Shown one piece after another: positions 1 to 8,921 of a stretch of 64,000 nt of DNA. The notes beneath the pieces are model-generated. The model made no database searches, was not told where the DNA came from, and saw only the letters and a program-made list of their open reading frames with translations. Origin of the DNA: Oscillibacter sp. (GTDB taxonomy: Bacteria > Bacillota > Clostridia > Oscillospirales > Oscillospiraceae); the NCBI GenBank assembly GCA_017526785.1, contig JAFXQV010000036.1, forward strand, positions 1 to 64,000, written 5' to 3'. How positions within the stretch are numbered: position 1 is the first letter of the stretch; each line of letters begins with the position of its first letter. Made by a program: the position numbers and the translations under genes.

Positions 1-155
1 GCCTTGATTAAGACGGAAAGAAACTGTAGAGAATCGGCAAAATCACGCCGAAAATTGAACCCCGGAACAGGCTCTTATTCATGCCGTTTCCCCGTTTCCA
101 GCCCTTTTCAGAAAATCCCTACAACAAAGTGATACCGACCTGTCGTTATGATGTG

Positions 156-184
156 TTGACAATGTTTGCAAACTGTCCTATAAT
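156..184 (+). promoter_or_regulatory. Consensus promoter of the toxin-antitoxin pair
   Basis: TTGACA at 156-161 and TATAAT at 179-184 are separated by 17 bases, a perfect sigma-A-type match. The spacer contains the perfect 10-base palindrome GTTTGCAAAC at 164-173, a plausible operator for the ribbon-helix-helix antitoxin. Bases 1-155 show no gene or clear structure. Confidence 0.85.
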
Positions 185-211
185 GACGCTAAATGAAAGG
201 AGTGGATTGCA

Positions 212-496
212 ATGTCCGCAACTACTAATATTAATATCCGCGTGGACACTGACTTGAAACAAGACGCGGAGACGCTGTTTCATGACCTTGGCCTTACCAT
301 GTCGGGGGCTATGACGCTGTTTCTGCGCGCGGCCGTCAACTATAACGGCATTCCGTTTGAAGTCAAGCGCCCGGAACCGAACACTGTCACAAAAGCCGCG
401 CTCGCGGAGTATGAAGAAATGCGGCGGAATCCCGGCGCTTACAAGCGTTACCACTCCGTGGACGAACTTTTCGACGAGGTTTTGCAAGATGTTTGA
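212..496 (+). CDS. dinJ: RelB/DinJ-family antitoxin
   Basis: This 94-residue protein has a short N-terminal strand (NINIRVD) followed by two helices, the layout of RelB/DinJ ribbon-helix-helix antitoxins. The C-terminal half (EYEEMRRNPGAYKRYHSVDE) is the usual toxin-wrapping region. The start follows AAAGGAG at 196-202 with good spacing. Its last codons overlap the next gene by 8 bases, and that gene encodes a YafQ toxin, which settles the family. The known role is to neutralise YafQ and, by DNA binding, to repress the shared promoter. A palindrome in that promoter fits autoregulation. The exact subfamily (DinJ against another RelB-type) is inferred from the partner. Confidence 0.92.
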   Translation: MSATTNINIRVDTDLKQDAETLFHDLGLTMSGAMTLFLRAAVNYNGIPFEVKRPEPNTVTKAALAEYEEMRRNPGAYKRYHSVDELFDEVLQDV

Positions 497-764
497 TATT
501 GTCGCTTCCAATCAGTTCAAAAAAGACCTGAAACTTGCTAAAAAGCGGGGATATAACATCGAACATCTGCGTACCGTTGTTAGAAGGCTCGCCAACGGCG
601 AAACGTTGGAAGCAAAGTACCGCGACCACATCATGACTGGCGATTACATCGGCTTTCGGGAATGCCATGTTGAGCCGGACTGGTTGCTTGTGTACAGAAT
701 CAGGCGGGATGTTTTGGAATTGTACCTTTCCCGCACCGGGACACACTCTGACTTGCTTTCCTGA
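489..764 (+). CDS. yafQ: YafQ-family mRNA interferase toxin
   Basis: The 91-residue protein belongs to the RelE/YafQ fold, ribosome-dependent endoribonucleases that cut mRNA during translation. The residues known to matter in YafQ are all visible: His47 (YRDH), His60, Asp64 and Trp65 in the CHVEPDWLLVY block, and His86 in RTGTHSDLL, so the toxin should be active. I chose ATG 489 because it gives the family's usual N terminus and lies inside the antitoxin's end, giving coupled translation. A longer reading frame opens upstream at 357 but runs through the antitoxin and is not credible. Confidence 0.93.
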   Translation: MFDIVASNQFKKDLKLAKKRGYNIEHLRTVVRRLANGETLEAKYRDHIMTGDYIGFRECHVEPDWLLVYRIRRDVLELYLSRTGTHSDLLS

Positions 765-787
765 AAATAAAAATTTGTCATAGCGTC

Positions 788-817
788 TTGCAATCCGCGC
801 CGGGACTGTGCTATTAT
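788..817 (+). promoter_or_regulatory. Likely promoter of the trmH-dprA-topA run
   Basis: TTGCAA (788-793) and TATTAT (812-817) with an 18-base spacer lie between the toxin gene and the methyltransferase start at 854. The match is moderate. No clear terminator hairpin separates the toxin gene from this promoter. Confidence 0.5.
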
Positions 818-853
818 GGGCGCGTTGTATCATTTCGCGGGGGGAATGGCGTC

Positions 854-1624
854 ATGGAACTGCTTACAAGCCGGAAAAATCCGCTCATTGCCCATGTGCG
901 GAAACTTGTCTCGTCGGGCGCGTACCGTCAGGAGACAGGCGCGTTTGTCTGCGACGGACGGAAACTGTTTGGAGAGGCTTTGCAATACGGCATTCTCCGA
1001 ACCGTGATTTGTACGCCTGAAACGGAACTCCCGGCACTGCCCGACGGTGTGCGGGCGGTGTCGGTTCCGGCGGATATTTTGTGTTCGCTCTCCCCCTCGA
1101 AAACGCCGCAAGGCGTTCTGTGCGTCTGCGCGATACCCGAACGCCCTTTACCGCGTGTTCTCGACGGGCGGCGGTATCTGGTACTCGACGGCGTGCAGGA
1201 CCCCGGAAACGTGGGTACGATTCTCCGTACGGCGGACGCGTTCGGCGCGGACGGCGTGTTTCTTCTACCGGGCTGCGCGAGCCTGTGGAACCCGAAAACC
1301 GTACGCGCCACGATGGGCGCACTGTTCCGCGTGCCGACGTGGGACGCCGCGCCGGAGGAGGTGTCGGCGCTTCTGCGGGCTTCGGGGCTTCCGCTGTACG
1401 GGGCGGCACTGCGTCCCGACGCCGCCGATGTGCGGGAGGTGTCATTGTCGCGCTTCGCGGCCGCCATTGGCAGTGAGGGCGGCGGACTTTCGGAGGCGGT
1501 GCTGTCGCTGTGTGACGGCGTGTTCAAAATCCCCATGCGGGCGCGCTGTGAATCGCTCAACGCCGCGATTGCGGCGGCCGTGGCGCTGTGGGAATCGGCG
1601 CGGGGCGACGCTTCCATAATCTGA
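854..1624 (+). CDS. TrmH/SpoU-family RNA 2'-O-methyltransferase
   Basis: This is a 256-residue SPOUT methyltransferase. The N-terminal part (SRKNPLIAHVRKL) matches the substrate-binding domain of RlmB/TrmH proteins. The C-terminal SPOUT domain shows the three signature blocks: LDGVQDPGNVGTILRTADAFGADGVFLL, then IGSEGGGLSEAV, then IPMRARCESLNAAIAAAVALWE. These form the knotted SAM site and the dimer face. It should 2'-O-methylate a ribose in rRNA or tRNA, but the target base cannot be read from sequence. ATG 854 is preferred over the upstream opening at 788 because it follows a G-rich binding site and begins at the conserved domain. dprA follows 22 bases downstream. Confidence 0.88.
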   Translation: MELLTSRKNPLIAHVRKLVSSGAYRQETGAFVCDGRKLFGEALQYGILRTVICTPETELPALPDGVRAVSVPADILCSLSPSKTPQGVLCVCAIPERPLPRVLDGRRYLVLDGVQDPGNVGTILRTADAFGADGVFLLPGCASLWNPKTVRATMGALFRVPTWDAAPEEVSALLRASGLPLYGAALRPDAADVREVSLSRFAAAIGSEGGGLSEAVLSLCDGVFKIPMRARCESLNAAIAAAVALWESARGDASII

Positions 1625-1646
1625 CAGGCAGAAAGGATGACCGGGC

Positions 1647-2879
1647 ATGATGTCGGCGCTCAAATACTGGCTCTGGCTGACACATCTAACGGGACTGCGC
1701 AATCAGACGCGGTTACTGCTGCTGCGCCACTTCGGAACCCCGGAGAGCGTCTACTTCGCCGAGCCGCCGGAACTCGCACTCGTGGAAGGCCTCGACCGGC
1801 AACAGGCCGCGCTCCTGTCAAACCGTTCCCTCGACGCCGCCGAGCGTACGCTGGAACGCTGTCAAATGCTGAACCTCGACCTGCTGACGATTCAGGACGC
1901 GAACTACCCCGGCCGCCTGCGGAACATCTACGACCCGCCCTGCCTGCTCTATATTCGCGGACACCTGCCGCCACTCGATGAGGAGATTGTCATCAGCGCC
2001 GTGGGGACGCGGAAGTGTACGCCGTACGGCGTGGCCTGCGCGGAGCGAATCTGCTACGGTCTGGCCACGGGCGGCGCGATTGTCGCCAGCGGTCTGGCAC
2101 GCGGAATCGATTCCGCCGCGATTCGGGGCGCGTTGCTGGGCGGCGGCGTCACGCTGGGACTGCTGGGCAACGGCATTGATTTCGTGTACCCGCGCGAAAA
2201 TTACGGCCTCTACGAAGATGTCGCCATGACAGGCGCGTTAATTTCGGAGTACCCGCCCGGCACGGAACCGCTTCCCGGGAATTTCCCGCTTCGGAACCGC
2301 ATTTTGTCGGGCGTGTCGGTTGGCGCGCTCATCGTGGAGGCACCGCCCCGGAGCGGGGCGCTGATTACGGCGTCCCGGGCGCTCGAACAAGGCCGCGACG
2401 TGTTCGCGGTTCCCGGTCCGATTGACGCCCGCACAAGTCACGGTTGCAATCGGCTGATTCAGGACGGCGCGGCGCTGGTCATGGACGCCGCGGACATTCT
2501 GGAGGCATACGCGGCGCGCTTTCCGGACAAACTCAAACCGTCGCGGGAACTCCCCGTGATTGTGCCGCCGCCGGACGCCGTAAAAACCGCCTTGCGGAAC
2601 TCGGAACCCGCGCCGGACACGTCACGCGGCGCGGAACCTGCCCCGCCGCTTCCCGTGGTATCCGTCGCGGAGGGTACTGTCACCGCGGAACAGGCGCGGA
2701 TTCTGCGCCTCATGGACGCCCGCGAACCCGTACAAGTCGACGACCTCATAGACCTGAGCGGCCTTTCCACGCCGCAAGTTCTCGCCGAGCTGACGATGTT
2801 GCAGATTCAGGGCTATGTGAAGGAACACGACGGAAAACGTTATACGCGTTCCGTGGAAACGCGGGACGAATCAGAATAG
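1647..2879 (+). CDS. dprA: DNA processing protein DprA/Smf
   Basis: The 410-residue protein has an N-terminal SAM-like helical region, a Rossmann-like DprA core and a C-terminal winged helix. The core shows the family signatures GTRKCTPYGVACAERIC, ASGLARGIDSAAIRGAL, GNGIDFVYPREN, SEYPPGTEPLPGNFPLRNRILSG and the GALITASRALEQGRDVFAVPG stretch. A variable linker (about 295-340) leads to a winged helix ending in LTMLQIQGYVKE. DprA binds single-stranded DNA entering in transformation and loads RecA; in non-competent Clostridia its role is unclear. The start uses AGAAAGGATGA as binding site. A second ATG lies one codon later. topA follows directly, the common Firmicute order dprA-topA-trmFO. Confidence 0.96.
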   Translation: MMSALKYWLWLTHLTGLRNQTRLLLLRHFGTPESVYFAEPPELALVEGLDRQQAALLSNRSLDAAERTLERCQMLNLDLLTIQDANYPGRLRNIYDPPCLLYIRGHLPPLDEEIVISAVGTRKCTPYGVACAERICYGLATGGAIVASGLARGIDSAAIRGALLGGGVTLGLLGNGIDFVYPRENYGLYEDVAMTGALISEYPPGTEPLPGNFPLRNRILSGVSVGALIVEAPPRSGALITASRALEQGRDVFAVPGPIDARTSHGCNRLIQDGAALVMDAADILEAYAARFPDKLKPSRELPVIVPPPDAVKTALRNSEPAPDTSRGAEPAPPLPVVSVAEGTVTAEQARILRLMDAREPVQVDDLIDLSGLSTPQVLAELTMLQIQGYVKEHDGKRYTRSVETRDESE

Positions 2880-2913
2880 ATACGTAACAGGACATTGGAG
2901 GAATGATGTTAGC

Positions 2914-5436
2914 ATGCACAGTCTGGTCATTGTGGAATCCCCGGCCAAGGCGAAGACAATTGAGAAATACTTAGGAAAGGATTACGAAGTCCGCGCCAGC
3001 ATGGGGCATTTGCGCGACCTGCCCAAAAGCAAGCTGGGCGTGGACATAGAACACGATTTCGAGCCCGACTATGAACCCATCAAGGGAAAAGAGGAACTCA
3101 TCCGGGACTTGAAGAAGGCCGCCGCGAAGGCGGACACGGTTTATCTCGCCACCGACCCCGACCGCGAGGGGGAGGCCATTTCGTGGCACCTGAAGCAGTT
3201 ACTCAACCTGCCCGACGCGAAAGCCCGCCGCGTGACGTTCAACGAAATCACAAAGAACGTCGTCCGGAAGGCCGTGGAATCCCCCCGCGAGATTGATTCC
3301 GACCTCGTGGACGCCCAGCAGACACGGCGCATCTTAGACCGCCTTGTGGGCTACAAGCTCAGCCCGTTACTATGGCAGAAAGTCCGGCGCGGACTGTCCG
3401 CCGGGCGCGTGCAGTCCGTCGCCACGCGCATGGTCGACGACCGCGACAAAGAAATTGAAGACTTTCAGCCGGAGGAATACTGGAACCTTGACGCGGCACT
3501 CGCACAGCGTCCGTTACCCGACGGAATGCCCGTGCCGGTCAACATCCGCGCGGCGTCGCAAGAAAGCGAAGAAGCACCCGCCGCCGTGACGCCGCCCGAC
3601 CCGTCGCAGTTCTCCGCGCACTGGCACGGCGTCGACGGCAAAAAGGGCGAACTCAAAAACCGTGACGCCGTGGAAGCGGTTATCCGCGACACATTACACG
3701 GCGCGTTCACGGTGACGCAAGTCCGGCGCGCGGAGAAGCGCCGCAACCCCGCCCCGCCGTTCACCACGTCCACGCTCCAGCAGGACGCGTCCCGCAAGCT
3801 CAACATGACGCCGCGCCGTACCATGGCGGTCGCGCAACAGCTCTATGAGGGCGTCGAGATTCAAGGAGAGGGCGCGGTAGGTCTGATAACCTACATGCGT
3901 ACCGACTCTTTACGCCTGTCGGAGGAGGCGATAGCCGCCGCGCGCGATTTTGTCACGGTGCATTACGGGAAGCCGTACTGTCCCGAACAGCCGCGCCGCT
4001 ACCGCGCCAAGGGCAACGCGCAGGACGCTCACGAGGCAATCCGCCCGAGCGACGTACGCCGTACGCCGGAGGATGTCAAGGGCAGTCTGACCCGCGAGCA
4101 GTACCAGTTATACCGACTGATTTGGAGCCGCTTCGTGGCCTGCCAGATGTCCGCCGCCGTCTACGACAGTGTGTCCGTGGACATTACTTCGGACAGGCAC
4201 GTTTTCCGCGCCACGTCGTCGGCGCTGAAATTCAACGGCTTCACGGCGGTCTACGAGGAGGGGCGCGACGACGAAAAGGAAGAAGTCTATTCCCCGTTGC
4301 CGTCTCTGCAAGAGGGGCAGACCGTCTATTTGCGCGACTTCGAGGCCGCCCAGAAGTTCACACAGCCCCCCGCGCACTACACCGACGCCACGTTAATACG
4401 CGCCATGGAAGAGGAGGGTATCGGGCGGCCGTCGACGTACGCCCCCACCGTGTCCACGATTCTGGATAGACAGTACGTGATGAAAGAGGGAAAGTATCTG
4501 CACATCACGAGTTTAGGCCGTGTCGTGACACAGTTGATGAAGGAGCGCTTTTCGGATATCGCCGACGTGACGTTTACGGCGCGCATGGAACAGGAACTGG
4601 ACGCCGTGGAGGAGGGCAAAACGTCCGGCAAGGCGGTCTTGCACGGGTTCTACGGAAAATTTGAACAGGATTTAAAGGACGCCGAACACGCGTTGGAGGG
4701 CGTACGAATCAAGGTGCCGGAACAGGTCACGGAGGAAGTCTGCCCGATGTGCGGGCGGAATCTGGTTATCAAGTCGGGGCGTTTCGGGCCGTTCCTGTCG
4801 TGTCCGGGCTATCCGGAGTGTAGCTTTGCAATGCCGCTTGTGGAGGTCATGCCGGGGCGGTGTCCGAAGTGCGGCGGGCGTCTGATGAAGCGGACGGGCG
4901 TCAGCCAGAACACGCACAAGTCCTACACGTATTACTGCTGTGAGAATCAGGTCTCGAACAAGTACAAGACCGCGACCTGTGACTTTCGGACATGGGATAT
5001 CCCGCTTGCCGAGGACTGCCCGGAGTGCGGACAGACCATGTTTAAGTTGTCGGGGAAGGGCAGAAAAAAGGCGTTCTGTATTAATCCCAATTGCCCGAAC
5101 TTCCTGCCGGAAGACGAACGCGGATATTACAAGAGGCCGGACAAGAACGAAACGGAGCCGGAATCCGAACCCGCCCCGAAGAAGTCCACGACCCGCAGAA
5201 AGACCGCCGACGATAGCGAAGCCGCCCCGAAAAAGCGTATAACCCGCAAGAAAGCCACTGACGCCGACGAAGCCGCCCCGAAGAAGCGTACAACCCGTAA
5301 GAAAGCCGCTGACACCGAAGAACCCGCGCCGAAGAAGCGTACAACCCGCAAAAAAGCCGCTGACGCCGACGAAGCCGCCCCGAAGAAGCGTACGACCCGC
5401 AAAAAGGCCGCCGACACGGAGAAGGAGCCGACATGA
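2914..5436 (+). CDS. topA: DNA topoisomerase I (type IA)
   Basis: An 840-residue enzyme that relaxes negative supercoils by transient single-strand breakage. The TOPRIM domain is at 1-115 with the acidic DPDREGE motif near residue 80. The catalytic tyrosine is in GLITYMRTDS (about residue 327). Three Cys4 zinc ribbons follow: CPMCG...CPGYPEC, CPKCG...CCENQ...C, and CPECG...CINPNC. The last about 90 residues are a Lys/Arg/Ala-rich tail of five 17-residue repeats. A GGAGGA site about 11 bases upstream supports ATG 2914. The stop overlaps the trmFO start by four bases (ATGA), so the two are translationally coupled. Confidence 0.97.
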   Translation: MHSLVIVESPAKAKTIEKYLGKDYEVRASMGHLRDLPKSKLGVDIEHDFEPDYEPIKGKEELIRDLKKAAAKADTVYLATDPDREGEAISWHLKQLLNLPDAKARRVTFNEITKNVVRKAVESPREIDSDLVDAQQTRRILDRLVGYKLSPLLWQKVRRGLSAGRVQSVATRMVDDRDKEIEDFQPEEYWNLDAALAQRPLPDGMPVPVNIRAASQESEEAPAAVTPPDPSQFSAHWHGVDGKKGELKNRDAVEAVIRDTLHGAFTVTQVRRAEKRRNPAPPFTTSTLQQDASRKLNMTPRRTMAVAQQLYEGVEIQGEGAVGLITYMRTDSLRLSEEAIAAARDFVTVHYGKPYCPEQPRRYRAKGNAQDAHEAIRPSDVRRTPEDVKGSLTREQYQLYRLIWSRFVACQMSAAVYDSVSVDITSDRHVFRATSSALKFNGFTAVYEEGRDDEKEEVYSPLPSLQEGQTVYLRDFEAAQKFTQPPAHYTDATLIRAMEEEGIGRPSTYAPTVSTILDRQYVMKEGKYLHITSLGRVVTQLMKERFSDIADVTFTARMEQELDAVEEGKTSGKAVLHGFYGKFEQDLKDAEHALEGVRIKVPEQVTEEVCPMCGRNLVIKSGRFGPFLSCPGYPECSFAMPLVEVMPGRCPKCGGRLMKRTGVSQNTHKSYTYYCCENQVSNKYKTATCDFRTWDIPLAEDCPECGQTMFKLSGKGRKKAFCINPNCPNFLPEDERGYYKRPDKNETEPESEPAPKKSTTRRKTADDSEAAPKKRITRKKATDADEAAPKKRTTRKKAADTEEPAPKKRTTRKKAADADEAAPKKRTTRKKAADTEKEPT
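5173..5427 (+). repeat. Five 51-bp direct repeats encoding the TopA basic tail
   Basis: The codons for APKK begin at 5173, 5224, 5275, 5326 and 5377, exactly 51 bases apart. Each unit encodes a 17-residue block of the type APKKRTTRKKAADxDEA, a histone-H1-like basic sequence. The units are nearly identical in DNA, suggesting recent slippage or unequal recombination. Confidence 0.9.
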
Positions 5437-6737
5437 ATACTGTTACCGTTATTGGCGCGGGGCTTGCGGGGAGCGAATGCGCGTGGCAGTTGGCGGAACG
5501 CGGTATTTGTGTCGACCTGCGCGAGATGAAGCCCGAAAAGCGTACTCCCGCCCACGTCACGGACAATTTCGCGGAATTGTGCTGTTCCAACTCGCTGCGG
5601 AGTGACCAGTTAAGTAACGCCGTCGGGCTTTTAAAAGAGGAAATGCGGCGTCTTGGGTCGCTGATTCTGGCATGTGCCGACGCCACACGCGTGGAAGCGG
5701 GCGGCGCGTTGGCCGTCGACCGTCACGGATTCGCGGCGCTGGTCACGGAACGCCTCCGCGCCCACCCGAACGTCACGGTAACGCCCGGAGAGGTCACGGA
5801 GATTCCCCCCGGCGATGTCGTGGTAGCGTCGGGGCCGCTGACCTCCGACGCGCTCTCCGACGCCCTGCGCGTCCTGCTGGGCGACGCCTCCGCGCTGTCG
5901 TTCTACGACGCCTCCGCGCCGCTGGTCTCCGCCGCGAGCGTCGACATGAATCACGCGTGGCTGGGTTCCCGCTACGACTGCGGCACCGCCGACTATATCA
6001 ACTGTCCCATGACCGAGGCGGAGTACGACGCGTTCCGCGAGGCTCTGGCCGCCGCCCAAGAGGCCGACGTACACGGCTTCGAGGACAAGAAAGTATTCGA
6101 GGGCTGTATGCCCGTGGAGGTCATGGCGCGGCGCGGACGCGATACCCTTGCCTACGGCCCCCTGAAACCGCGCGGACTGCGCGACCCCCGTACCGGGCGC
6201 GAACCGTTCGCCGTGGTGCAGTTGCGCCGCGATAACGCCGACGGTTCCGTGTATAATTTGGTCGGCTTCCAGACACATCTAAAGTTTCCGGAGCAAAAGC
6301 GCGTATTCTCCATGATTCCGGCCTTGCGCGACGCCGAATTTCTGCGCTACGGCGTCATGCACCGGAACACGTTTCTGGACTCGCCGCGCCTGCTGGACAG
6401 GTATTACCGCCTGAAGCGTGACCCCCGCGTTTCGTTCGCCGGACAAATGACGGGCGTCGAGGGCTACGTGGAGTCGGCCGCCAGCGGGCTGTTGGTGGGT
6501 ATCGAGACGGCGCGGCGGCTGTCCGGACTGCCCCCGGTCGACTTCCCGCGGGAAACCGCCGTCGGCGCGCTGGCCTGCTACATTTCCAACCCGTCCGTGA
6601 CGGTCTTTCAGCCCATGAATATCAATTTCGGAATCATGCCGCCGCTGGAACGGCGCGTACGCGGCAAGCGGAATAAAAACGAGGCCATTTCGCGGCGTTC
6701 TCTGGAACTCATCGACGCCATACGGGCGAAACTGTGA
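5433..6737 (+). CDS. trmFO: Methylenetetrahydrofolate--tRNA (uracil-54-C5) methyltransferase
   Basis: A 434-residue FAD and folate enzyme that makes ribothymidine at position 54 of the tRNA T loop. The N-terminal FAD motif VIGAGLAGSECAWQLAERG is followed by the family block FAELCCSNSLRS, which holds one conserved cysteine. The second functional cysteine is in FEGCMPVEVMARRG. The C-terminal GQMTGVEGYVESAASGLLVG and NINFGIMPPL blocks are also diagnostic. Length is typical. The gene overlaps topA by four bases and precedes plsX by 21 bases, so it belongs to the same transcript. Confidence 0.97.
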   Translation: MNTVTVIGAGLAGSECAWQLAERGICVDLREMKPEKRTPAHVTDNFAELCCSNSLRSDQLSNAVGLLKEEMRRLGSLILACADATRVEAGGALAVDRHGFAALVTERLRAHPNVTVTPGEVTEIPPGDVVVASGPLTSDALSDALRVLLGDASALSFYDASAPLVSAASVDMNHAWLGSRYDCGTADYINCPMTEAEYDAFREALAAAQEADVHGFEDKKVFEGCMPVEVMARRGRDTLAYGPLKPRGLRDPRTGREPFAVVQLRRDNADGSVYNLVGFQTHLKFPEQKRVFSMIPALRDAEFLRYGVMHRNTFLDSPRLLDRYYRLKRDPRVSFAGQMTGVEGYVESAASGLLVGIETARRLSGLPPVDFPRETAVGALACYISNPSVTVFQPMNINFGIMPPLERRVRGKRNKNEAISRRSLELIDAIRAKL

Positions 6738-6758
6738 TAACGCTTGGAGGTTGCACAC

Positions 6759-7781
6759 ATGAAAATTATCGTAGACGCGATGGGCGGCGACAACGCCCCC
6801 GCCGCGCTTGTCCGGGGGGCGCTGGAGGCTCATAAAATCCACGGCGTCGACATCCTGCTTGTCGGCCGCACCGCCGACATTTTGCGCGTCGTGGAGGACT
6901 GCGGGGAAAAGACACTCCCGGCGGGCGTCGAAATCAAGGACGCGCCGGAAGTCGTGGAAATCTCCGACCCGCCCGCCACCGCGTTTAAAAAGAAAAAAAA
7001 TTCGTCGCTGACAATCGGCCTGACTCTCGTCCGCGACGGCGTGGGTGACGCGTTTGTGTCGGCGGGTTCCACGGGGGCGCTGTTGTCGGGCGCGACGCTC
7101 GTCGTCAAGCGTATCCGGGGCGTACGCCGCGCCGCCATGGGTCCCGTACTCCCCACGGCGACGGGCAAAATGATTCTCTGCGACTGCGGAGCTAACGCCG
7201 TTTGCAATCCGGAGGACTTGCTACAGTTCGCGTATCTGGGCAGTTACTACGCCAAGCGCGTACTCAAAATCGACAACCCCCGCGTGGGGCTTCTCAACAT
7301 CGGCGCGGAGGAGGAAAAGGGCGACCCCCTGCGTCACGACGCCTATGCCCTGTTGCGGAAGGCCGCCGAGGCGAACCGGATTCAGTTTATCGGCAACATT
7401 GAGGGGAGCGACGCCATGTTAGGCGGGGCGGATGTCGTGGTCACGGACGGCTTTACCGGGAATGTCATGCTGAAAAGCGTGGAGGGAACCGGAAAATTCT
7501 TCCTGCGGGAACTCAAAAGGCTGTTCCTGACGAACCCAAAAACGAAAATCGCCGCCGCCATGCTCAAAGGCGACCTGACCGACATGAAAAAGGCGCTTGA
7601 CCCGTCGGAAGTCGGCGGCACGCCGTTTTTGGGCGTCTCGAAGCCCGTTATCAAGGCGCATGGTTCCTCGAACGCCCGCGCCGTCTGCAACGCGATTCTC
7701 CGCGCCAAGGAGTACGCCGAAAGCGGATTCATTGACGACGTGGAAAAGAACGTCGGACTGATGAAAATCGGGCGTCCCTGA
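6759..7781 (+). CDS. plsX: Phosphate acyltransferase PlsX
   Basis: A 340-residue enzyme converting acyl-ACP to acyl-phosphate for phospholipid synthesis. It begins with the signature MKIIVDAMGGDNAP and carries the family blocks AFVSAGSTGALLSGA, LLNIGAEEEKGD, FIGNIEGSD and VVTDGFTGNVMLKS. The start at 6759 is fixed by GGAGG at 6746-6750; the reading frame opens earlier but without support. Its neighbour acpP supplies the acyl carrier. plsX-acpP-rnc is a widespread Firmicute order. Confidence 0.97.
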   Translation: MKIIVDAMGGDNAPAALVRGALEAHKIHGVDILLVGRTADILRVVEDCGEKTLPAGVEIKDAPEVVEISDPPATAFKKKKNSSLTIGLTLVRDGVGDAFVSAGSTGALLSGATLVVKRIRGVRRAAMGPVLPTATGKMILCDCGANAVCNPEDLLQFAYLGSYYAKRVLKIDNPRVGLLNIGAEEEKGDPLRHDAYALLRKAAEANRIQFIGNIEGSDAMLGGADVVVTDGFTGNVMLKSVEGTGKFFLRELKRLFLTNPKTKIAAAMLKGDLTDMKKALDPSEVGGTPFLGVSKPVIKAHGSSNARAVCNAILRAKEYAESGFIDDVEKNVGLMKIGRP

Positions 7782-7800
7782 AAAAAAACGCAATCGCCCC

Positions 7801-7829
7801 TTGACAGTTGCGGCGGACTACCGTATGAT
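7801..7829 (+). promoter_or_regulatory. Promoter of acpP
   Basis: TTGACA (7801-7806), a 17-base spacer and TATGAT (7824-7829) lie in the 99-base gap between plsX and acpP. This would give the abundant carrier protein its own strong transcription in addition to read-through. Confidence 0.8.
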
Positions 7830-7880
7830 GTGTAAGCGCGGCGGACGCCGCAATCTTTCCATTTCAAGGAGTGCTTGAAA

Positions 7881-8126
7881 ATGTCAGTTGAGGAAATTTT
7901 CGGAATCATGCGGGAACTGGTCGCCGAAGAATTCGTCATGGAGCCGGAGAGCGTCACGATGGAGACCTCTTTTGAGGACGATTTGGGCGCGAACTCGGTC
8001 GACCTTGTCGAACTGGTCATGGCCATGGAGGAGCGCTTCGAGATTGAGGAAGTACCCGAAACGGAACTCCCCGCGCTGAAAACCGTGGGCGACGCCGTGC
8101 GCTTCCTCGCCGAACGCATGAAATAA
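7881..8126 (+). CDS. acpP: Acyl carrier protein
   Basis: An 81-residue acidic, helical protein that carries growing fatty acyl chains on a phosphopantetheine arm. The attachment serine is Ser39 in GANSVDLVELVM. The residue before it is Asn rather than the more usual Asp, a variant I would still expect to be modified. AAGGAG at 7866-7871 fixes the start. It sits between plsX and rnc and has its own promoter. Confidence 0.96.
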   Translation: MSVEEIFGIMRELVAEEFVMEPESVTMETSFEDDLGANSVDLVELVMAMEERFEIEEVPETELPALKTVGDAVRFLAERMK

Positions 8127-8167
8127 ACCCGCCACGCAATCCGGGCGCACAAGGAGGCTGAGCAATT

Positions 8168-8869
8168 ATGAGCGCTGTCCAAGAACTGGAGCAGAAACTT
8201 CAGTATACATTTCGTGACCCGTCCCTGCTGGAACAGGCACTATGTCACAGTTCGTTCGCCAACGAGCACCGTTCCCGGCATATACAGAGCAATGAGCGTC
8301 TGGAATTTCTGGGCGACTCGATTTTAGGCGTTGTGACGGCGGAATTTCTCTACCGTCAGCGCCCGGACTGGCCGGAGGGCGAGTTGACGCGCAGCCGCGC
8401 CGCGCTGGTCTGCGAAAAGAGCCTGTACGGAATCGCGCTGGAAATCGGGCTGGGCGAGCATTTGCGCCTCGGGCGCGGAGAGGAGACGGGCGGCGGCAGA
8501 ACGCGCCCCTCGATTCTGGCCGACGCCGTGGAGGCGGTCTTGGCGGCGGTCTATCTGGACGGCGGCATGGAGGCCGCGTCCGCGCTGATTCACCGGTGCC
8601 TGCTGGGCGGCTTCCGGGAGGAAGTCCCGGAGACGCGCAATCAGGACTACAAGACCGTGTTGCAGGAACTCATCCAGCACAACCCCGAGCATGTCATGAC
8701 GTACGGACTGCTGGACGAGCAGGGACCCGACCACGCGAAAGTGTTCACAATGGAAGTCCGCGTCAACGGGAAACAGCTTGGGCGCGGAACCGGACGCAGT
8801 AAAAAGGAGGCCGAACAGGCCGCCGCCAAAGCCGCGCTGGAACTTCTCTCGCGGGATAACGCGTCATAA
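8168..8869 (+). CDS. rnc: Ribonuclease III
   Basis: A 233-residue double-stranded RNA endonuclease for rRNA maturation and mRNA turnover. The catalytic domain shows the signature NERLEFLGDSILG (Glu46, Asp50) and the second acidic cluster ILADAVEAVLAAVYLDGG. A canonical double-stranded RNA-binding domain fills the C terminus, ending GRGTGRSKKEAEQAAAKAALELL. The AAGGAGG site at 8152-8158 sets the start. It follows acpP by 41 bases. Confidence 0.97.
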   Translation: MSAVQELEQKLQYTFRDPSLLEQALCHSSFANEHRSRHIQSNERLEFLGDSILGVVTAEFLYRQRPDWPEGELTRSRAALVCEKSLYGIALEIGLGEHLRLGRGEETGGGRTRPSILADAVEAVLAAVYLDGGMEAASALIHRCLLGGFREEVPETRNQDYKTVLQELIQHNPEHVMTYGLLDEQGPDHAKVFTMEVRVNGKQLGRGTGRSKKEAEQAAAKAALELLSRDNAS

Positions 8870-8921
8870 TGTCATGGTACCTTATTTTTCAACAAATCGC
8901 CGCTTGCGGGGAGGCGGAGAC

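Noticed and set aside
1-155. Partial gene at the left edge
   Set aside because: No frame shows coding character or a family motif here. The only long frame is opposite the antitoxin gene.
357-488. Upstream extension of the YafQ frame
   Set aside because: It lies within the antitoxin gene in another frame. The start at 489 gives the normal family length.
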